Shown: positions 28,452 to 37,744, counted from the first letter of the stretch. The stretch: DNA of 64,000 nt from Burkholderia sp. BCC0322 (GCF_902833045.1 NZ_CADFDU010000008.1:233018-297017), one strand, 5' to 3'. A program made the numbers and translations. The notes: a model not told the origin generated them from the sequence alone.

Positions 28452-30215
28452 TCAGCGGCTACGCGTGCGGCTGCGCTGCGGACGCTGACCGCCGCGTGGG
28501 CCGCCGCCGTTGCCGGCGCCGTCGGCACGATTGCCGTTCGGGTTGCGATTACCGCCCTTGCTGCCGCCGCGCTTGGGGCCCGCGCTGTCGCGCTTGGGGC
28601 CTGCACCATACGACGCGCGGTTGCCGTCGACATCGCCACGGCCACCGCCGACGCGATTGCCATCGCGCCCACCTCCGCCCGCACGGTTGCCATCTCGACC
28701 GCCGCCGGCGCGATTGCCGTAGCCCGACGGCGCGACCGGCAGGCTGCCGTAGCCGCTCAGGCCCGGCAGGCCCGGCCCGCCGCGGCGACCACCGCCACGA
28801 CGCGGCTGATCCAGCTGCCCGTGCGTCGTCAGCACCGGCTCACGGCTGATGAAGCCCATCGACGTCTGCATCGGATCGGGCTGGCGTCGCTCGGCCTGGC
28901 CGGCAGCGCCGCGCTTGCCCTTTTCCTCGGACGGCGCTTTCAGCCCGACGGTCGCCATCAGCTTGCGCACCTGCGTGTCGTCGAGCTCTTCCCAGCGACC
29001 GCGCTTCAGGCCGCGCGGCAACGGAATCGGGCCGTGACGCGTGCGGATCAGGCGGCTCACCATCAGGCCGACCGCCTCGAACATCCGGCGCACTTCGCGG
29101 TTGCGGCCTTCGGCCAGTGCAACGTGATACCAGTGATTCGTGCCTTCGCCGCCGCCGTCGCGGATGCGCAGGAAGTTCGCCGGGCCGTCATCGAGCTCGA
29201 CGCCGTGCAGCAGCTTTTGCCGCATGCCTTCGGCCAGCTCGCCGACGACGCGCACCGCGTACTCGCGCTCGACGCTGTAGCGCGGGTGCATGAAGCGGTT
29301 TGCAAGGTCGCCCGAAGTCGTCAGCATCAGCAGACCTTCGGTATTGAAGTCGAGGCGGCCCACCGCGAGCCATTTCGCCGTCTTCATCGGCGGCAGGCGG
29401 TCGAACACCGACGGACGGCCTTCCGGATCCGCATGGCTGACGATCTCGCCCGTCGGCTTGTGGTACAGCAGCACGCGCGGCGGCTTGTTCGGCAGCTTGC
29501 GCTTGACCGGCTTGCCGTTGATCCGCACCTGGTCGGTCGGCATGATGCGCTGGCCGATGTGCGCCGGCTCACCGTTCACCGACACGCGGCCGGCAACGAT
29601 CAGCTCTTCCATTTCGCGGCGCGAGCCCATGCCCGCCTCCGCCAGCACCTTGTGAAGCTTCGGCGCGTCGTCGTCAGGCGACAGCACGCGCTTGTTCGCC
29701 GGCTGGTTGCGGCCGCGACGCAGCATCGGCGCGCGCACGCCGCTACCGCCCGCGGAGTTGTCGGCGTCGAATGCCGGCGACGTCACGTAGGCGAACAGCT
29801 CGTCCTGGGACGCATCGCCACCCTCCACCTTCGCCGCACCGCCTTCAGCCTTCGATGCGCCACCGCGACGGCCCTGGCCGCCCTGGGACTTGGCCGCAGC
29901 ACCTTCGCGCTTGGCGGCCGGCTTGCGAGCACCCTTGGCCGCACCTTCCTTGCGCGGTGCACGCGCCGGCTGCTGCGCTTCGGCGGCCTCGGCCGGCTGC
30001 GCGTCAGCGCCTTCGCCGCCCTGCGGTTCGCCTTCGGCGCCCTTCGACTTGGCCGCCGCGCGACGCCGCGCGATCAGGCTGCGCGGGCCTCGCCGCAGAC
30101 CGCGGCGGGGACGCTCGTCGCCACCCTCGGCCGAAGCGCCCTGCTCCGGTGCATCGTCGGCACGCGCCGCCTGCACGGCAGGCGCGGACGATTCAATATC
30201 GTGGATATCTGTCAA
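28452..30215 (-). CDS. rluB: 23S rRNA pseudouridine synthase RluB-like, with disordered tails
   Basis: This is a 587-residue RsuA/RluB-family enzyme, expected to modify U2605 of 23S rRNA. The core has an S4 domain at about 186-240 ([33 protein letters not shown]) and the catalytic [16 protein letters not shown] with Asp near 287. The core is flanked by about 180 Ala/Lys/Arg-rich N-terminal residues and about 140 C-terminal residues rich in GGGRDGN and RGG-like repeats, both probably disordered and RNA-binding. Typical RluB is about 290 residues. It follows scpB by 60 bp. Confidence 0.92.
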   Translation of the reverse strand: MTDIHDIESSAPAVQAARADDAPEQGASAEGGDERPRRGLRRGPRSLIARRRAAAKSKGAEGEPQGGEGADAQPAEAAEAQQPARAPRKEGAAKGARKPAAKREGAAAKSQGGQGRRGGASKAEGGAAKVEGGDASQDELFAYVTSPAFDADNSAGGSGVRAPMLRRGRNQPANKRVLSPDDDAPKLHKVLAEAGMGSRREMEELIVAGRVSVNGEPAHIGQRIMPTDQVRINGKPVKRKLPNKPPRVLLYHKPTGEIVSHADPEGRPSVFDRLPPMKTAKWLAVGRLDFNTEGLLMLTTSGDLANRFMHPRYSVEREYAVRVVGELAEGMRQKLLHGVELDDGPANFLRIRDGGGEGTNHWYHVALAEGRNREVRRMFEAVGLMVSRLIRTRHGPIPLPRGLKRGRWEELDDTQVRKLMATVGLKAPSEEKGKRGAAGQAERRQPDPMQTSMGFISREPVLTTHGQLDQPRRGGGRRGGPGLPGLSGYGSLPVAPSGYGNRAGGGRDGNRAGGGGRDGNRVGGGRGDVDGNRASYGAGPKRDSAGPKRGGSKGGNRNPNGNRADGAGNGGGPRGGQRPQRSRTRSR

Positions 30216-30275
30216 AACAACCTCAAAATGTCAGGTCTCGCGCCCGACGCGGGCGCGGCAAGAAGTTGGCCGCGA

Positions 30276-31307
30276 TCAGGCGCGACGCTGTTCGGGTTCT
30301 GCTTCGTCGTCAGGCAGCGCGTCGGCACCGATGGGTGCACTGGCGCTTCGTACGGCATCGGCGAGACTGTCGGACGTGTCGTCCAGCATCTCGTCGTCCG
30401 CAGGACGGGAACGGGGGGCGTCGGCCCGACCAGCCTCGCCAGGCATGTCGCCGGCCGCTTCCGCTCCGTCTCCGGCAACCGCTTCGGCCGCCGGCTTGCG
30501 ATCTTCCTCGCTCCAATCCGCGCGCAGCGCCTCGGGCTGCACACCGGCTGGCACTGCTTCGGCGCCAGCCTGTTCGATTTGTTCCGTTTGCCCGCGATCA
30601 GTATCGAGCGTATCGCGGCTCGCGATTTCATGCGTCGACGCGACGTCCGCCGCGGGATCATCCGGCAATCCTGCCGATTGACCGGCGAATGCCTCATCCG
30701 TTTGCGGCGCGTCGCCCGCTGCGTCGCCTGCGACCGCCATGCCCTCGTCGAAATCCATCGCCTGCTGCGCAAGCAGCGCGGCCTCGATGTTCGCGGCCGG
30801 TTCCTCGAGCGCAGGCAGGTCATCGAGCGCCTTCAGGCCGAGGTCGTCGAGGAACTGCTTGGTCGTCGCATACAGCGCCGGGCGCCCCGGTACGTCACGA
30901 TGACCGATCACTTCGATCCAGCCGCGATCCTCGAGTTGCTTGACCACCTGCGTATTGACCGTTACGCCGCGAATCTCTTCGATGTCGCCGCGCGTGACGG
31001 GCTGCCGGTACGCGATGATCGCGAGCGTTTCGAGCACGGCACGCGAATACTTCGGCGGCTTCTCGGGATGCAGGCGATCCAGATAGTGACGCATCGCCGG
31101 CTTGCTCTGGAAGCGCCACCCGGTTGCGAGCGCCACCAGTTCGACGCCGCGACCGGACCAATCCTGTTTCAGATCTTCGAGCAACGTGCGGACCGTGTCA
31201 GCCGACACGCCGTCGGCAAAGAGCTTGCGCAAATCGCCGAGTTTCAGCGGTTCCTGCGCGCAGATCAAAGCAGTCTCGAGGACGATCTTCGCCTCTTGGG
31301 TATTCAT
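30276..31307 (-). CDS. scpB: Condensin subunit ScpB with long acidic tail
   Basis: This 343-residue protein has an ScpB core of about 185 residues, made of two winged-helix domains ([95 protein letters not shown]). Together with SMC and ScpA it organises and segregates the chromosome. The remaining 150 residues are Ala/Asp/Glu-rich and probably disordered. The scpB-rluB pairing is common in proteobacteria. Confidence 0.93.
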   Translation of the reverse strand: MNTQEAKIVLETALICAQEPLKLGDLRKLFADGVSADTVRTLLEDLKQDWSGRGVELVALATGWRFQSKPAMRHYLDRLHPEKPPKYSRAVLETLAIIAYRQPVTRGDIEEIRGVTVNTQVVKQLEDRGWIEVIGHRDVPGRPALYATTKQFLDDLGLKALDDLPALEEPAANIEAALLAQQAMDFDEGMAVAGDAAGDAPQTDEAFAGQSAGLPDDPAADVASTHEIASRDTLDTDRGQTEQIEQAGAEAVPAGVQPEALRADWSEEDRKPAAEAVAGDGAEAAGDMPGEAGRADAPRSRPADDEMLDDTSDSLADAVRSASAPIGADALPDDEAEPEQRRA

Positions 31308-31579
31308 GCAGCTAGGCCAGACCCTGTGGTCAAACGAACCGGATCAACAAACAGACGAAAGGAACGGAAGACGCGCTCGCCCGATTCTGATCGGTCATAT
31401 TGATGGGAGCACGAACCGGGGGCGGCGAACCAACTTCAGGCCAGGCCCAAACCGGACGGAACAGCACGGCTCAACGACGGAACCGCGTGACTGAGCGCCA
31501 TATTACGCAAAATTGCCCGGTGCGTAAAGATGAGCCGAACGAGCCGCCACCCGCGCGCCGCGTCCGCTCCGGCCCCGCT

Positions 31580-32791
31580 TCAGCGGACAGCTGCGCCGAG
31601 TGCGAGGAACCGGCGCAACCGCTCGACACCCGCGTCGAGTCGTGCCGGATCACAAGCGTAGCACCAGCGCACGAACCCTTCCCCCTCCGGGCCGAACGCC
31701 CGCCCGGGTGCAAGACCGAGCCCCGCCTCGCGCACCAGCGTCTTGCAGAACGCAAGACTGTCTGACGCGCCCGGGAGGCGCAGAAACAGATACATCGCGC
31801 CCGACGGAGGCGGCACCTCGCCCCCCGGCAGCGTACGCAGCGCGGCAACCAGGTGATCGCGCGCATCGCGCAGCGCCGCAACGAACGACCGTACGAACGG
31901 CTCGCCATCGCGCAGTGCGACTTCACCCGCTGCCTGCACGAAGCCCGGCGCACATGACGTGTTGTATTCGACGAGCTTCGCCAGGTCAGCCATCACCGCT
32001 GCGGGCGCGATGAGCCACCCCAGGCGCCAGCCCGTCATCGCCCACGCTTTCGAAAACGAGTTCACGACCACGACCCGCTCGTCGCGCGATGCGATGTCGA
32101 GGAACGATGGCGCGCCGTCCGCACCACATGCGTCGAAAGCGAGCCGCTCGTACACCTCGTCGGCAACCAGCCAGATGCCGTGGCGACGGCAATGGGCGAG
32201 CACGGCTTGCTGGTCGTCGCGCGACATCGTCCAGCCGGTCGGGTTATTCGGCGAGTTGATCAGCAGCATCCGCGTATCGGGCGTCAGCGCCGCGAGCAAC
32301 CGCCCGACATCGAGCCGCCAGCCCGCAGCGCCATAGCCGAGCGGGACGCATTCTATCCGAGCCCCAAGGATCTTCGGGATCTCGACGAGATTCGGCCACA
32401 GCGGCGTGACCGCGACGACGCGTTCGCCCGCACCGACCAGCATCTGCGCGGCCAGCATCAGCGCGCTCACGCCCGAACTCGTCACGGCCACGGTGTCGGC
32501 CGTCGTGACACCGTGACGAGCGCTGACGTAGGTCGCGATCGCGTCGCGCAGCGGCGCTGTGCCGAGGTTGTGCGTGTAGAAGGTCGCGCCGTCGCGCAGC
32601 GCCGCCGCCGCGGCGTCGCGGATGAAGTTCGGCGTCACGCGATCGGATTCGCCGAACCAGAACGGCAGCATGTCCGACACGCCAAAGCCGGCGTTTGCCA
32701 CCTCCCGGATCAGCGACGGACGCAACGCGTGCACTGCGTCGCGCGCCGCAGGCGCGCCGGCTACCGGAAAAGACTCTGCGAAATGCGCCAT
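31580..32791 (-). CDS. Pyridoxal-phosphate aminotransferase (class I/II)
   Basis: This 403-residue fold-type I PLP enzyme carries SPNNPTGW (about 181-187), the D211-E-V-Y214 cofactor-binding segment, and the Schiff-base lysine in NSFSKAWAMTGWRLGW (Lys248). Substrate phosphate/carboxylate Arg is probably in the C-terminal FVRWCYA region. Its natural amino-acid substrate cannot be read from sequence; aspartate-type or alanine-type aminotransferases are closest in motif. A LysR gene lies 75 bp upstream on the same strand and may control it. Confidence 0.88.
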   Translation of the reverse strand: MAHFAESFPVAGAPAARDAVHALRPSLIREVANAGFGVSDMLPFWFGESDRVTPNFIRDAAAAALRDGATFYTHNLGTAPLRDAIATYVSARHGVTTADTVAVTSSGVSALMLAAQMLVGAGERVVAVTPLWPNLVEIPKILGARIECVPLGYGAAGWRLDVGRLLAALTPDTRMLLINSPNNPTGWTMSRDDQQAVLAHCRRHGIWLVADEVYERLAFDACGADGAPSFLDIASRDERVVVVNSFSKAWAMTGWRLGWLIAPAAVMADLAKLVEYNTSCAPGFVQAAGEVALRDGEPFVRSFVAALRDARDHLVAALRTLPGGEVPPPSGAMYLFLRLPGASDSLAFCKTLVREAGLGLAPGRAFGPEGEGFVRWCYACDPARLDAGVERLRRFLALGAAVR

Positions 32792-32866
32792 CGAGAACCA
32801 CCTTCGAGGAACACGATCCGCGTAGTGTACCGGCCCCTAAGCCGGACTGGCGCGCGTCGGAGCGCG

Positions 32867-33769
32867 TCAGTCGAGATCCTCCGCCCTCGCAGGCATCTGC
32901 CGCACGAGTTCCCAGATCGCCTGCGCAGCGGGTGACAACGACCGGTCGCGGCGGCGCACGAGTTCGACCGTACGCTCGGTGCGTGGCGTGAGCGGCCGCG
33001 CGACGAGCGTCGAGCCGGCCGGGAGCGGCAGCGACAGCCACGGCTGCACACTCACGCCGACACCGGCCTCGACGAGTCCGAATACGGTCGCCGAATGCCC
33101 AAGCTCTTGCATGACCGTCGCGTTGACGCGATGGGCAGCCAGCGCGGCATCGATCAGCGGCCGGCTTCCCGACGCATGATCGAGGAGCACGAGGCGCTCG
33201 CCGTCCAGCGCCGTCCAGGGCACCTCGGCACGCGCCGCGAGCGGATGGTCGGCGCGCGCGACCAGGCAGAACGAATCGGTCATCAGCGATTCGCAGAACA
33301 GATCGGCCACCGTGAGCGGCCCGATCACGACACCGAAATCGACCTCGCTCGACTTCACCTTTCGCAACACGTCGCTCTGCACGTCGTCGCGCAAACCGAG
33401 CGTCACGAACGGAAACTGGCGCTCGCACGATGCAACCACGCGCGGCATCAGCCGGCACGCAATCGTCGGGCTTGCTGCGACGATCACGCGCCCGCGGCGC
33501 TGCTCGCCGATTTCGCGAATCTCTCGCAGCGTGTCGTCGAGATCGTCGAGCAGACGCGACACGCTCGCGATCAGGTTCGCACCGACATCGGTCAGTTGCA
33601 CGTCGCGCGTCGTGCGGTCAATCAGCTTCAATCCGAGCTCGGCCTCGAGCTCGCGCACGCAGCGGCTGACCGCAGACTGCGTGAGCCCGATCTCGTCACC
33701 CGCGCGACTGAAGCTCTTGAGCCGCGCGACCTCGATGAAGACGCGAAGCTGGCGCAGCGTGACGTTCAT
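32867..33769 (-). CDS. LysR-family transcriptional regulator
   Basis: This 300-residue LysR regulator has the N-terminal HTH MNVTLRQLRVFIEVARLKSFSRAGDEIGLTQSAVSRCVRELEAELGLKL, followed by a type 2 periplasmic-binding-like effector domain from about residue 90. It lies in the same direction as the aminotransferase downstream rather than divergently. The effector is unknown. Confidence 0.92.
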   Translation of the reverse strand: MNVTLRQLRVFIEVARLKSFSRAGDEIGLTQSAVSRCVRELEAELGLKLIDRTTRDVQLTDVGANLIASVSRLLDDLDDTLREIREIGEQRRGRVIVAASPTIACRLMPRVVASCERQFPFVTLGLRDDVQSDVLRKVKSSEVDFGVVIGPLTVADLFCESLMTDSFCLVARADHPLAARAEVPWTALDGERLVLLDHASGSRPLIDAALAAHRVNATVMQELGHSATVFGLVEAGVGVSVQPWLSLPLPAGSTLVARPLTPRTERTVELVRRRDRSLSPAAQAIWELVRQMPARAEDLD

Positions 33770-34197
33770 TTCATGACCTCATCAATCGTCGATATCGATG
33801 CGCGATTTTAATGCGCGAATCCGGCGTCGATGTGCGAATCAGGCACCGGCCCCACATGTTTCGCTGCGGTGCAATACATCCGCGAACGCACGTGGTGCGG
33901 GCGAACTGCACAAGATTGGTGATTGTCCCGATTTGCTGGTGGGTTATTTTGGCGTCTTATACGCCCCTAGCTGACTTAGCCGTTAGCTCGCTGCCAAGCG
34001 GCTCTCGAGGGAATTACCTCCGACATGGCACGCTTCGTGCATTACCTGACGCACAGGGCGCAGGTTTCGTCGGACGGAAGAGCAGAAACGCCGCTGCCGG
34101 CCAACCGGACGCCCCCACCCGGCACTCGACGATCGAGTGCTTGAAGAGTGCGCGGCGCAGGGCAGCGCACCGGAGTTAGCTTCGCTGAGGTGAGGAC
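33770..34197. other. Intergenic region between LysR gene and IS5-type gene
   Basis: This 428-bp region is mixed in composition. ATCGTCGATATCGAT and GCGCGATTTTAATGCGCG just upstream of lysR are dyads that could be LysR autoregulatory sites. A sigma-54-like sequence is at 34024-34040. No coding sequence is supported. Confidence 0.5.
34024..34040 (+). promoter_or_regulatory. Possible sigma-54-like promoter
   Basis: ATGGCACGCTTCGTGCA keeps the GG and GC dinucleotides at sigma-54 spacing, with mismatches at three consensus positions (first base, the purine, and the first T of TTGC). No CGTTACG cluster lies upstream. It would drive the gene at 34198. Confidence 0.25.
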
Positions 34198-34599
34198 ATG
34201 ATGCTGTTCGACGATTTGAGAGATAACGAGTGGGCGCTGGTCGAGGGTCTGTTTTGCTCGGAACCCGCACGGAGTGAGCGGCGCGGCCGCCCCCGGGTGG
34301 AAGCCCGCTCGGTGGTGAACGCCGTGCTGTGGGTGCTGTCGACCGGAGAAGGCTGGTCGAAGCTGCCGGGCCGCTATCCGTCGCCGCCGACTTGCCGCCG
34401 TCGCTTCGACGAATGGCAGGCCGACGGCACGCTCGCCGAAATCGTGAAGCGACTCGGCACGAGCGGTCGGCAGATCTCCCTGCGCGGGCGCATCGGCGCA
34501 AGCGCCGCGAAGCCGCCTGCACCGCCGAGCCGCGACCGGCTGCGCGGCGCCTTCTGGACCAACCCGGAATCCTGGCGCGCGCCCGTGAAGATGGCGTAA
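34198..34599 (+). CDS. Second stand-alone IS5-type transposase N-terminal domain protein
   Basis: This 133-residue protein has the same domain as the gene at 6584: LRDNEWALVEGLF, RRGRPRVEARSVVNAVLWVLSTGEGWSKLPGRYPSPPTCRRRFDEW, then a short extension and an unrelated Arg/Pro-rich tail. No DDE catalytic domain or terminal repeats are visible. It has a ribosome site (GAGGTGAGG) and its own terminator, which argues for a functional gene. Two adjacent ATG codons (34198, 34201) are both possible starts. Confidence 0.7.
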   Translation: MMLFDDLRDNEWALVEGLFCSEPARSERRGRPRVEARSVVNAVLWVLSTGEGWSKLPGRYPSPPTCRRRFDEWQADGTLAEIVKRLGTSGRQISLRGRIGASAAKPPAPPSRDRLRGAFWTNPESWRAPVKMA

Positions 34600-34611
34600 C
34601 GAATGATCGAT

Positions 34612-34641
34612 CGGGCGGCCTCGGCCGCCCGGTTTCTTTTT
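34612..34641 (+). terminator. Terminator after the IS5-type gene
   Basis: CGGGCGGCC-TC-GGCCGCCCG followed by GTTTCTTTTT, 12 bp after the stop. Confidence 0.85.
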
Positions 34642-34797
34642 GCGACGCGACTTGTTCGCGACGCCGGCGTTGCCGTCGATTACCGTTGTCGTGCCGCGAT
34701 ACATCTATTTACCAATATTTACAGCAAGCCTGCACTCCCACGCTTACCTTAGCGAGATATCAACAGGCCGCATCGACGGCTTGAAGGGAGCCCCGCC

Positions 34798-35049
34798 ATG
34801 AAACCAATGTCACTGCTCGTTGCATGCGGCATTGTCATTTCCCTGGCGTTGTCCGCTCCAGCCCATGCCGACGATCGCGCGAAGCCGCCCCATCGCCAGC
34901 AGGATCACCGGAACACGCCCCGCCAACCGCCGTCCGCCAACCCGTCCAGCCGGCAGACCGTGCCGCGTGGCGACCTGCGCGGCGACATCGCCAGCAATGC
35001 GCGAGCGCGCATCGGCTCGCAACCGTCCGACGGACCGCGTCATCCGTAG
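34798..35049 (+). CDS. Small exported protein, unknown function
   Basis: This is an 83-residue protein with a clear signal peptide (VACGIVISLALSAPAHA, cut before DDRAK) and a Pro/Arg/Gln-rich, probably disordered mature part (HRQQDHRNTPRQPPSANPS). It resembles other small basic periplasmic proteins of Burkholderia, but no domain is recognised. AAGGGAGCCCC lies upstream of the ATG. Confidence 0.65.
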   Translation: MKPMSLLVACGIVISLALSAPAHADDRAKPPHRQQDHRNTPRQPPSANPSSRQTVPRGDLRGDIASNARARIGSQPSDGPRHP

Positions 35050-35052
35050 TCC

Positions 35053-35199
35053 TGCCAAATTCGGGATTTCGCCAAAGAAAATACCCGCAGTCGGGAACTG
35101 CGCCGCACGCGATGAGTCACAACGTTGCCATGAGCACAGCGTGGCAACAGCAAAAGTATCCGGTACGCCCGTATCCTCGTGATACGGGCTTTTTTTTGG
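35053..35199 (+). ncRNA. Possible 3'-UTR-derived or independent small RNA
   Basis: After the stop at 35049 a 145-nt untranslated stretch contains a GTTGCCA-N11-TGGCAAC stem (35127-35151) and ends in a strong terminator (GCCCGTATC/GATACGGGC with eight Ts, 35167-35197). A structured 3' end with a long T-run suits an Hfq-type sRNA processed from the upstream mRNA. No promoter is evident. Confidence 0.3.
35167..35197 (+). terminator. Rho-independent terminator
   Basis: GCCCGTATC and GATACGGGC pair, followed by eight Ts. Confidence 0.9.
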
Positions 35200-35245
35200 G
35201 GCATCGCCAGCCGCACGGCGATGCGGGCGGCGGGATGATCGGCCG

Positions 35246-35563
35246 CTACAGGCGGCTTTCGAGAATTGCCACGGCACTCGCTTCGCTCAATGCGTAGTCG
35301 GCCATGCGGCGATCTGTCCAGGAAAGTAATTTCTCGTCACGCTCGAGGCGCGAGAATTCGGCTCGACCGCTTTCGGTCAGCACGGCAATGTCGACCGGTG
35401 CATGGAAGCCCGGCGCTGGAGCAACGGTTTTCTGCCTGACCGTGTCCATCAGCCCGAGCGAACGGAGATACTCGAACACGCCCGGGCGGCGCGCCCACGG
35501 TACCTGGCGGTACTGCACTCGTCTCAATGCGTCGAGCACCGCTTCATTGGAATACGTGGCCAT
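35246..35563 (-). CDS. Hypothetical protein, 105 residues
   Basis: This soluble-looking protein has no signal or membrane segment. MATYSNEAVLDALRRVQYRQVPWARRPGVFEYLRSLGLM and the following VAVLTESG-like strand with a RAEFSRLE helix suggest a small winged-helix-like fold, which is a guess from the pattern. A weak ribosome site is present. It is divergent from the YdcF-like gene. Confidence 0.55.
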   Translation of the reverse strand: MATYSNEAVLDALRRVQYRQVPWARRPGVFEYLRSLGLMDTVRQKTVAPAPGFHAPVDIAVLTESGRAEFSRLERDEKLLSWTDRRMADYALSEASAVAILESRL

Positions 35564-35720
35564 CTCGATTCTTTCTTAAAGTGCAGCGACAATGCGAAGC
35601 GGCGCGCCGGGCGGCGTCACCGCCCGCCGATACCGCCACCGATTCTGGAAGCCGACGTTCGGCGTCGCGTCAGGGCCGGATCGTCAGCCGTCCATAAAAA
35701 GACACCATACCCCAATCAAA

Positions 35721-36437
35721 TTGATTCTGTTCGATTCATTTGTACTTCTCTTCATCTGTTTCATGCTCTGCCGCAAGCGGCGACGAATCATCTCGATCGC
35801 CGCCGTTGCGCTGTTCTGGCTGCTCGCGACGGGCTGGCTCGCCGCGCCGCTGATCGCCTGGAGCGAGGCGGGCGTCGTACCCGTCGAGCACCCGGACATG
35901 CACGGACGGACCACACTGATTCTCATCGGCGCCGGCACGAAGCGCACCGACTCCGGGCTGCGGCCGCCATCCGATGGAGCCGCCCGCATCCACAAGATCG
36001 CCGCGCTCTACCGCACCTGCCGGCAACGGGCCGAGCGCTGCACCGTGGTGATGTCTGGCGGTGACCCGCAGAATCACGGCGAAACCGAGGCTGCCGTATA
36101 CGGCCGCCAACTCGTCGCCGAAGGCGTCGCGCCCGCGGATCTCGTTCTGGAACCGGATAGCCGCACAACCTACGAAAATGCGAAATTCACTGCATCTATA
36201 CTACGCTCACAGTATGACGACGCACGCATTCTCGTCACTTCGTCATACCAGATGCGCCGCGCATTGCTCGATTTCCACCGTTTCGGGATCGATCCGCAGC
36301 CCGTTTATGCGAATCGCCGACGCGCTCAAACGGGTTGGCTGCCGCGCTGGCTCAATGTCGTCAACGCCGCGCAAGCGCTGCACGAACTGGTCGGCATCGC
36401 TCAATTCCATGTCTATCGATGGTTTGGATGGTTCTGA
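35721..36437 (+). CDS. YdcF/ElyC-family (DUF218) membrane protein
   Basis: This protein of about 238 residues has two N-terminal hydrophobic segments (FVLLFICFML; IISIAAVALFWLLATGWLAAPLIAW) and a DUF218 domain: LILIGAGTKRTDSG, VVMSGGDPQNHGETEAAVYGRQLVAEGV, LEPDSRTTYENAKF and ILVTSSYQMRRALLDFHRFG. Related E. coli ElyC and SanA act at the envelope. A TTG at 35721 is the best start because the conserved hydrophobic segment begins there and no suitable ATG precedes it; an ATG at 35763 would cut into the first helix. The start is therefore uncertain. Confidence 0.8.
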   Translation: MILFDSFVLLFICFMLCRKRRRIISIAAVALFWLLATGWLAAPLIAWSEAGVVPVEHPDMHGRTTLILIGAGTKRTDSGLRPPSDGAARIHKIAALYRTCRQRAERCTVVMSGGDPQNHGETEAAVYGRQLVAEGVAPADLVLEPDSRTTYENAKFTASILRSQYDDARILVTSSYQMRRALLDFHRFGIDPQPVYANRRRAQTGWLPRWLNVVNAAQALHELVGIAQFHVYRWFGWF

Positions 36438-36658
36438 CCGCTGCATGGAAACCGGAGCGGAAATGACTACGGCGGCTACGATGGCAGGCGCGTGACGAAG
36501 CGTGCGAAGTGTTGCGCGACTTCAACGAGACCTTGCGTCGCGCCACGATCCGATGCACATTGATCCGTCACTTTTGTTACACTCGACACGCACTCGATTG
36601 CAGTCGCCAGACAAAACGGCAACACTCGGGTTCATCACCACTTAGCGGAGGTAAAGCA

Positions 36659-36937
36659 ATGAAGAAGACGTCCCTGGCTATCCTGGTTGCGATGTCGGCG
36701 CTGACTGGCGCAGCGTATGCGCAAGAGAGCACGGAAATCAAGACGATTACCGATCCGGCCAAGATCTCCGAGATCGAGCAACGCGCACAGGCGCTGCAAC
36801 AGCAGCAAGCGGCTGAAGCCGCACAGCCGGCGATGCAGGAAGAGCATCACCACGGCAAGAAGGCTGCTCACCACAAGGCTGCTGCGAAGAAGGCCGGCAA
36901 GAAGGCTGCCAAGGCCGCAGACGCTGCCAGCCAGTAA
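36659..36937 (+). CDS. Small exported His/Lys/Ala-rich protein
   Basis: This 92-residue protein has a signal peptide (KKTSLAILVAMSALTGAAYAQ). The mature part begins with an acidic stretch containing TDPAKISEIEQRAQALQQQQ and ends in EEHHHGKKAAHHKAAAKKAGKKAAKAADAAS, a histone-tail-like polycation preceded by clustered histidines. GCGGAGG precedes the ATG at 36659; the longer frame back to 36509 is not supported. The His cluster suggests metal binding, as inference. It has its own terminator. Confidence 0.75.
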   Translation: MKKTSLAILVAMSALTGAAYAQESTEIKTITDPAKISEIEQRAQALQQQQAAEAAQPAMQEEHHHGKKAAHHKAAAKKAGKKAAKAADAASQ

Positions 36938-36960
36938 GTTCGGCGGCACCGCACAAGCGA

Positions 36961-36997
36961 AAAGCCGAATCCGGGCAACCGGGTTCGGCTTTTTTGG
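36961..36997 (+). terminator. Terminator after the His/Lys/Ala-rich gene
   Basis: AAAAGCCGAATCCGG-GCAA-CCGGGTTCGGCTTTTTT. Confidence 0.9.
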
Positions 36998-37073
36998 TTG
37001 CGGTGCCCGTGCGCTGTGCTAAAGTCGCGCACCGAAATTTTCCACCCGTGCGCACCCCGGTGCGGAGGACAGC

Positions 37074-37331
37074 ATGAGCAACATTCAACTCGACATCGAG
37101 TGGACCGAAGCAGCCACTCGCCAGATCAAGCAACTGATGCCCCGCGGCTCGGCTGACGCGTTCCTCGCGCTGCCGCCGATCGAGTGCCTGCCGATGGAGG
37201 GCGACGTGCTTTTCCTCGGCCCGCAAGGCAAGCAGCAACCGTTCATCGTCGCAGAGCGCCAGTACCATCACGACGGCGACGCAGACTGGACGATCATCCT
37301 GATCCTCGACGTACCCAACACGTCGCACTGA
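37074..37331 (+). CDS. Hypothetical protein, 85 residues
   Basis: This small soluble protein (MSNIQLDIEWTEAATRQIKQLMP ... DWTIILILDVPNT) has no recognised domain. GCGGAGGACAGC precedes the ATG, and codon use is like its neighbours, so it looks like a real gene. It is convergent with the monooxygenase-like gene. Confidence 0.65.
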   Translation: MSNIQLDIEWTEAATRQIKQLMPRGSADAFLALPPIECLPMEGDVLFLGPQGKQQPFIVAERQYHHDGDADWTIILILDVPNTSH

Positions 37332-37371
37332 CGCACCCCGCGACCGAACAGGTCCGGTCGCCCCACCCGGC

Positions 37372-37662
37372 TCAGGCGAGCTTCGACAGCACGCGGATTT
37401 CGGAACGCTCGATCCAATTCGCGGCCGCTTCGCGATAAGCGAGAATGTGCGCGGAGCGCGCATGAGCAGCAAGCGCCTCCCCGCTTTCCCAGCGCTCAAC
37501 GAATACGAACCGCGCGGGCTCCTTCAAGTCCCGGTGCAGGTCGTACTGCAATGCCCCTGCTTCGTTGCGGGTCGGCTCGACGATCCCTTCGAGCTGGACA
37601 CGCAACTTCTCCTCGGCGCCCGGCTTCGCCACGATCAGCGCCACGTCTGCAATTTCCGCCAT
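37372..37662 (-). CDS. Quinol monooxygenase-like (ABM domain) protein
   Basis: This 96-residue dimeric ferredoxin-like ABM-family protein (VALIVAKPGAEEKLRVQLEGIVEPTRNEAGALQYDLHRDLKEPARFVFVERWESGEALAAH) resembles YgiN-type quinol monooxygenases. The start at 37662 follows GGAGGCGGGA; the frame extends to 38046, but the extension runs through two hairpins and the candidate sRNA and is not protein-like. The natural substrate is unknown. Confidence 0.85.
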   Translation of the reverse strand: MAEIADVALIVAKPGAEEKLRVQLEGIVEPTRNEAGALQYDLHRDLKEPARFVFVERWESGEALAAHARSAHILAYREAAANWIERSEIRVLSKLA

Positions 37663-37744
37663 TCCCGCCTCCTTCGTCTTGAGAAGCCCGAGAATACGCG
37701 AATCGCGCATCGGCTGCGCCAGCACGGTATCGCACGACAGCCCC

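Noticed and set aside
28431-31403. 990-codon frame opposite rluB and scpB
   Set aside because: It spans two real genes and the intergenic region between them; composition is shadow-like.
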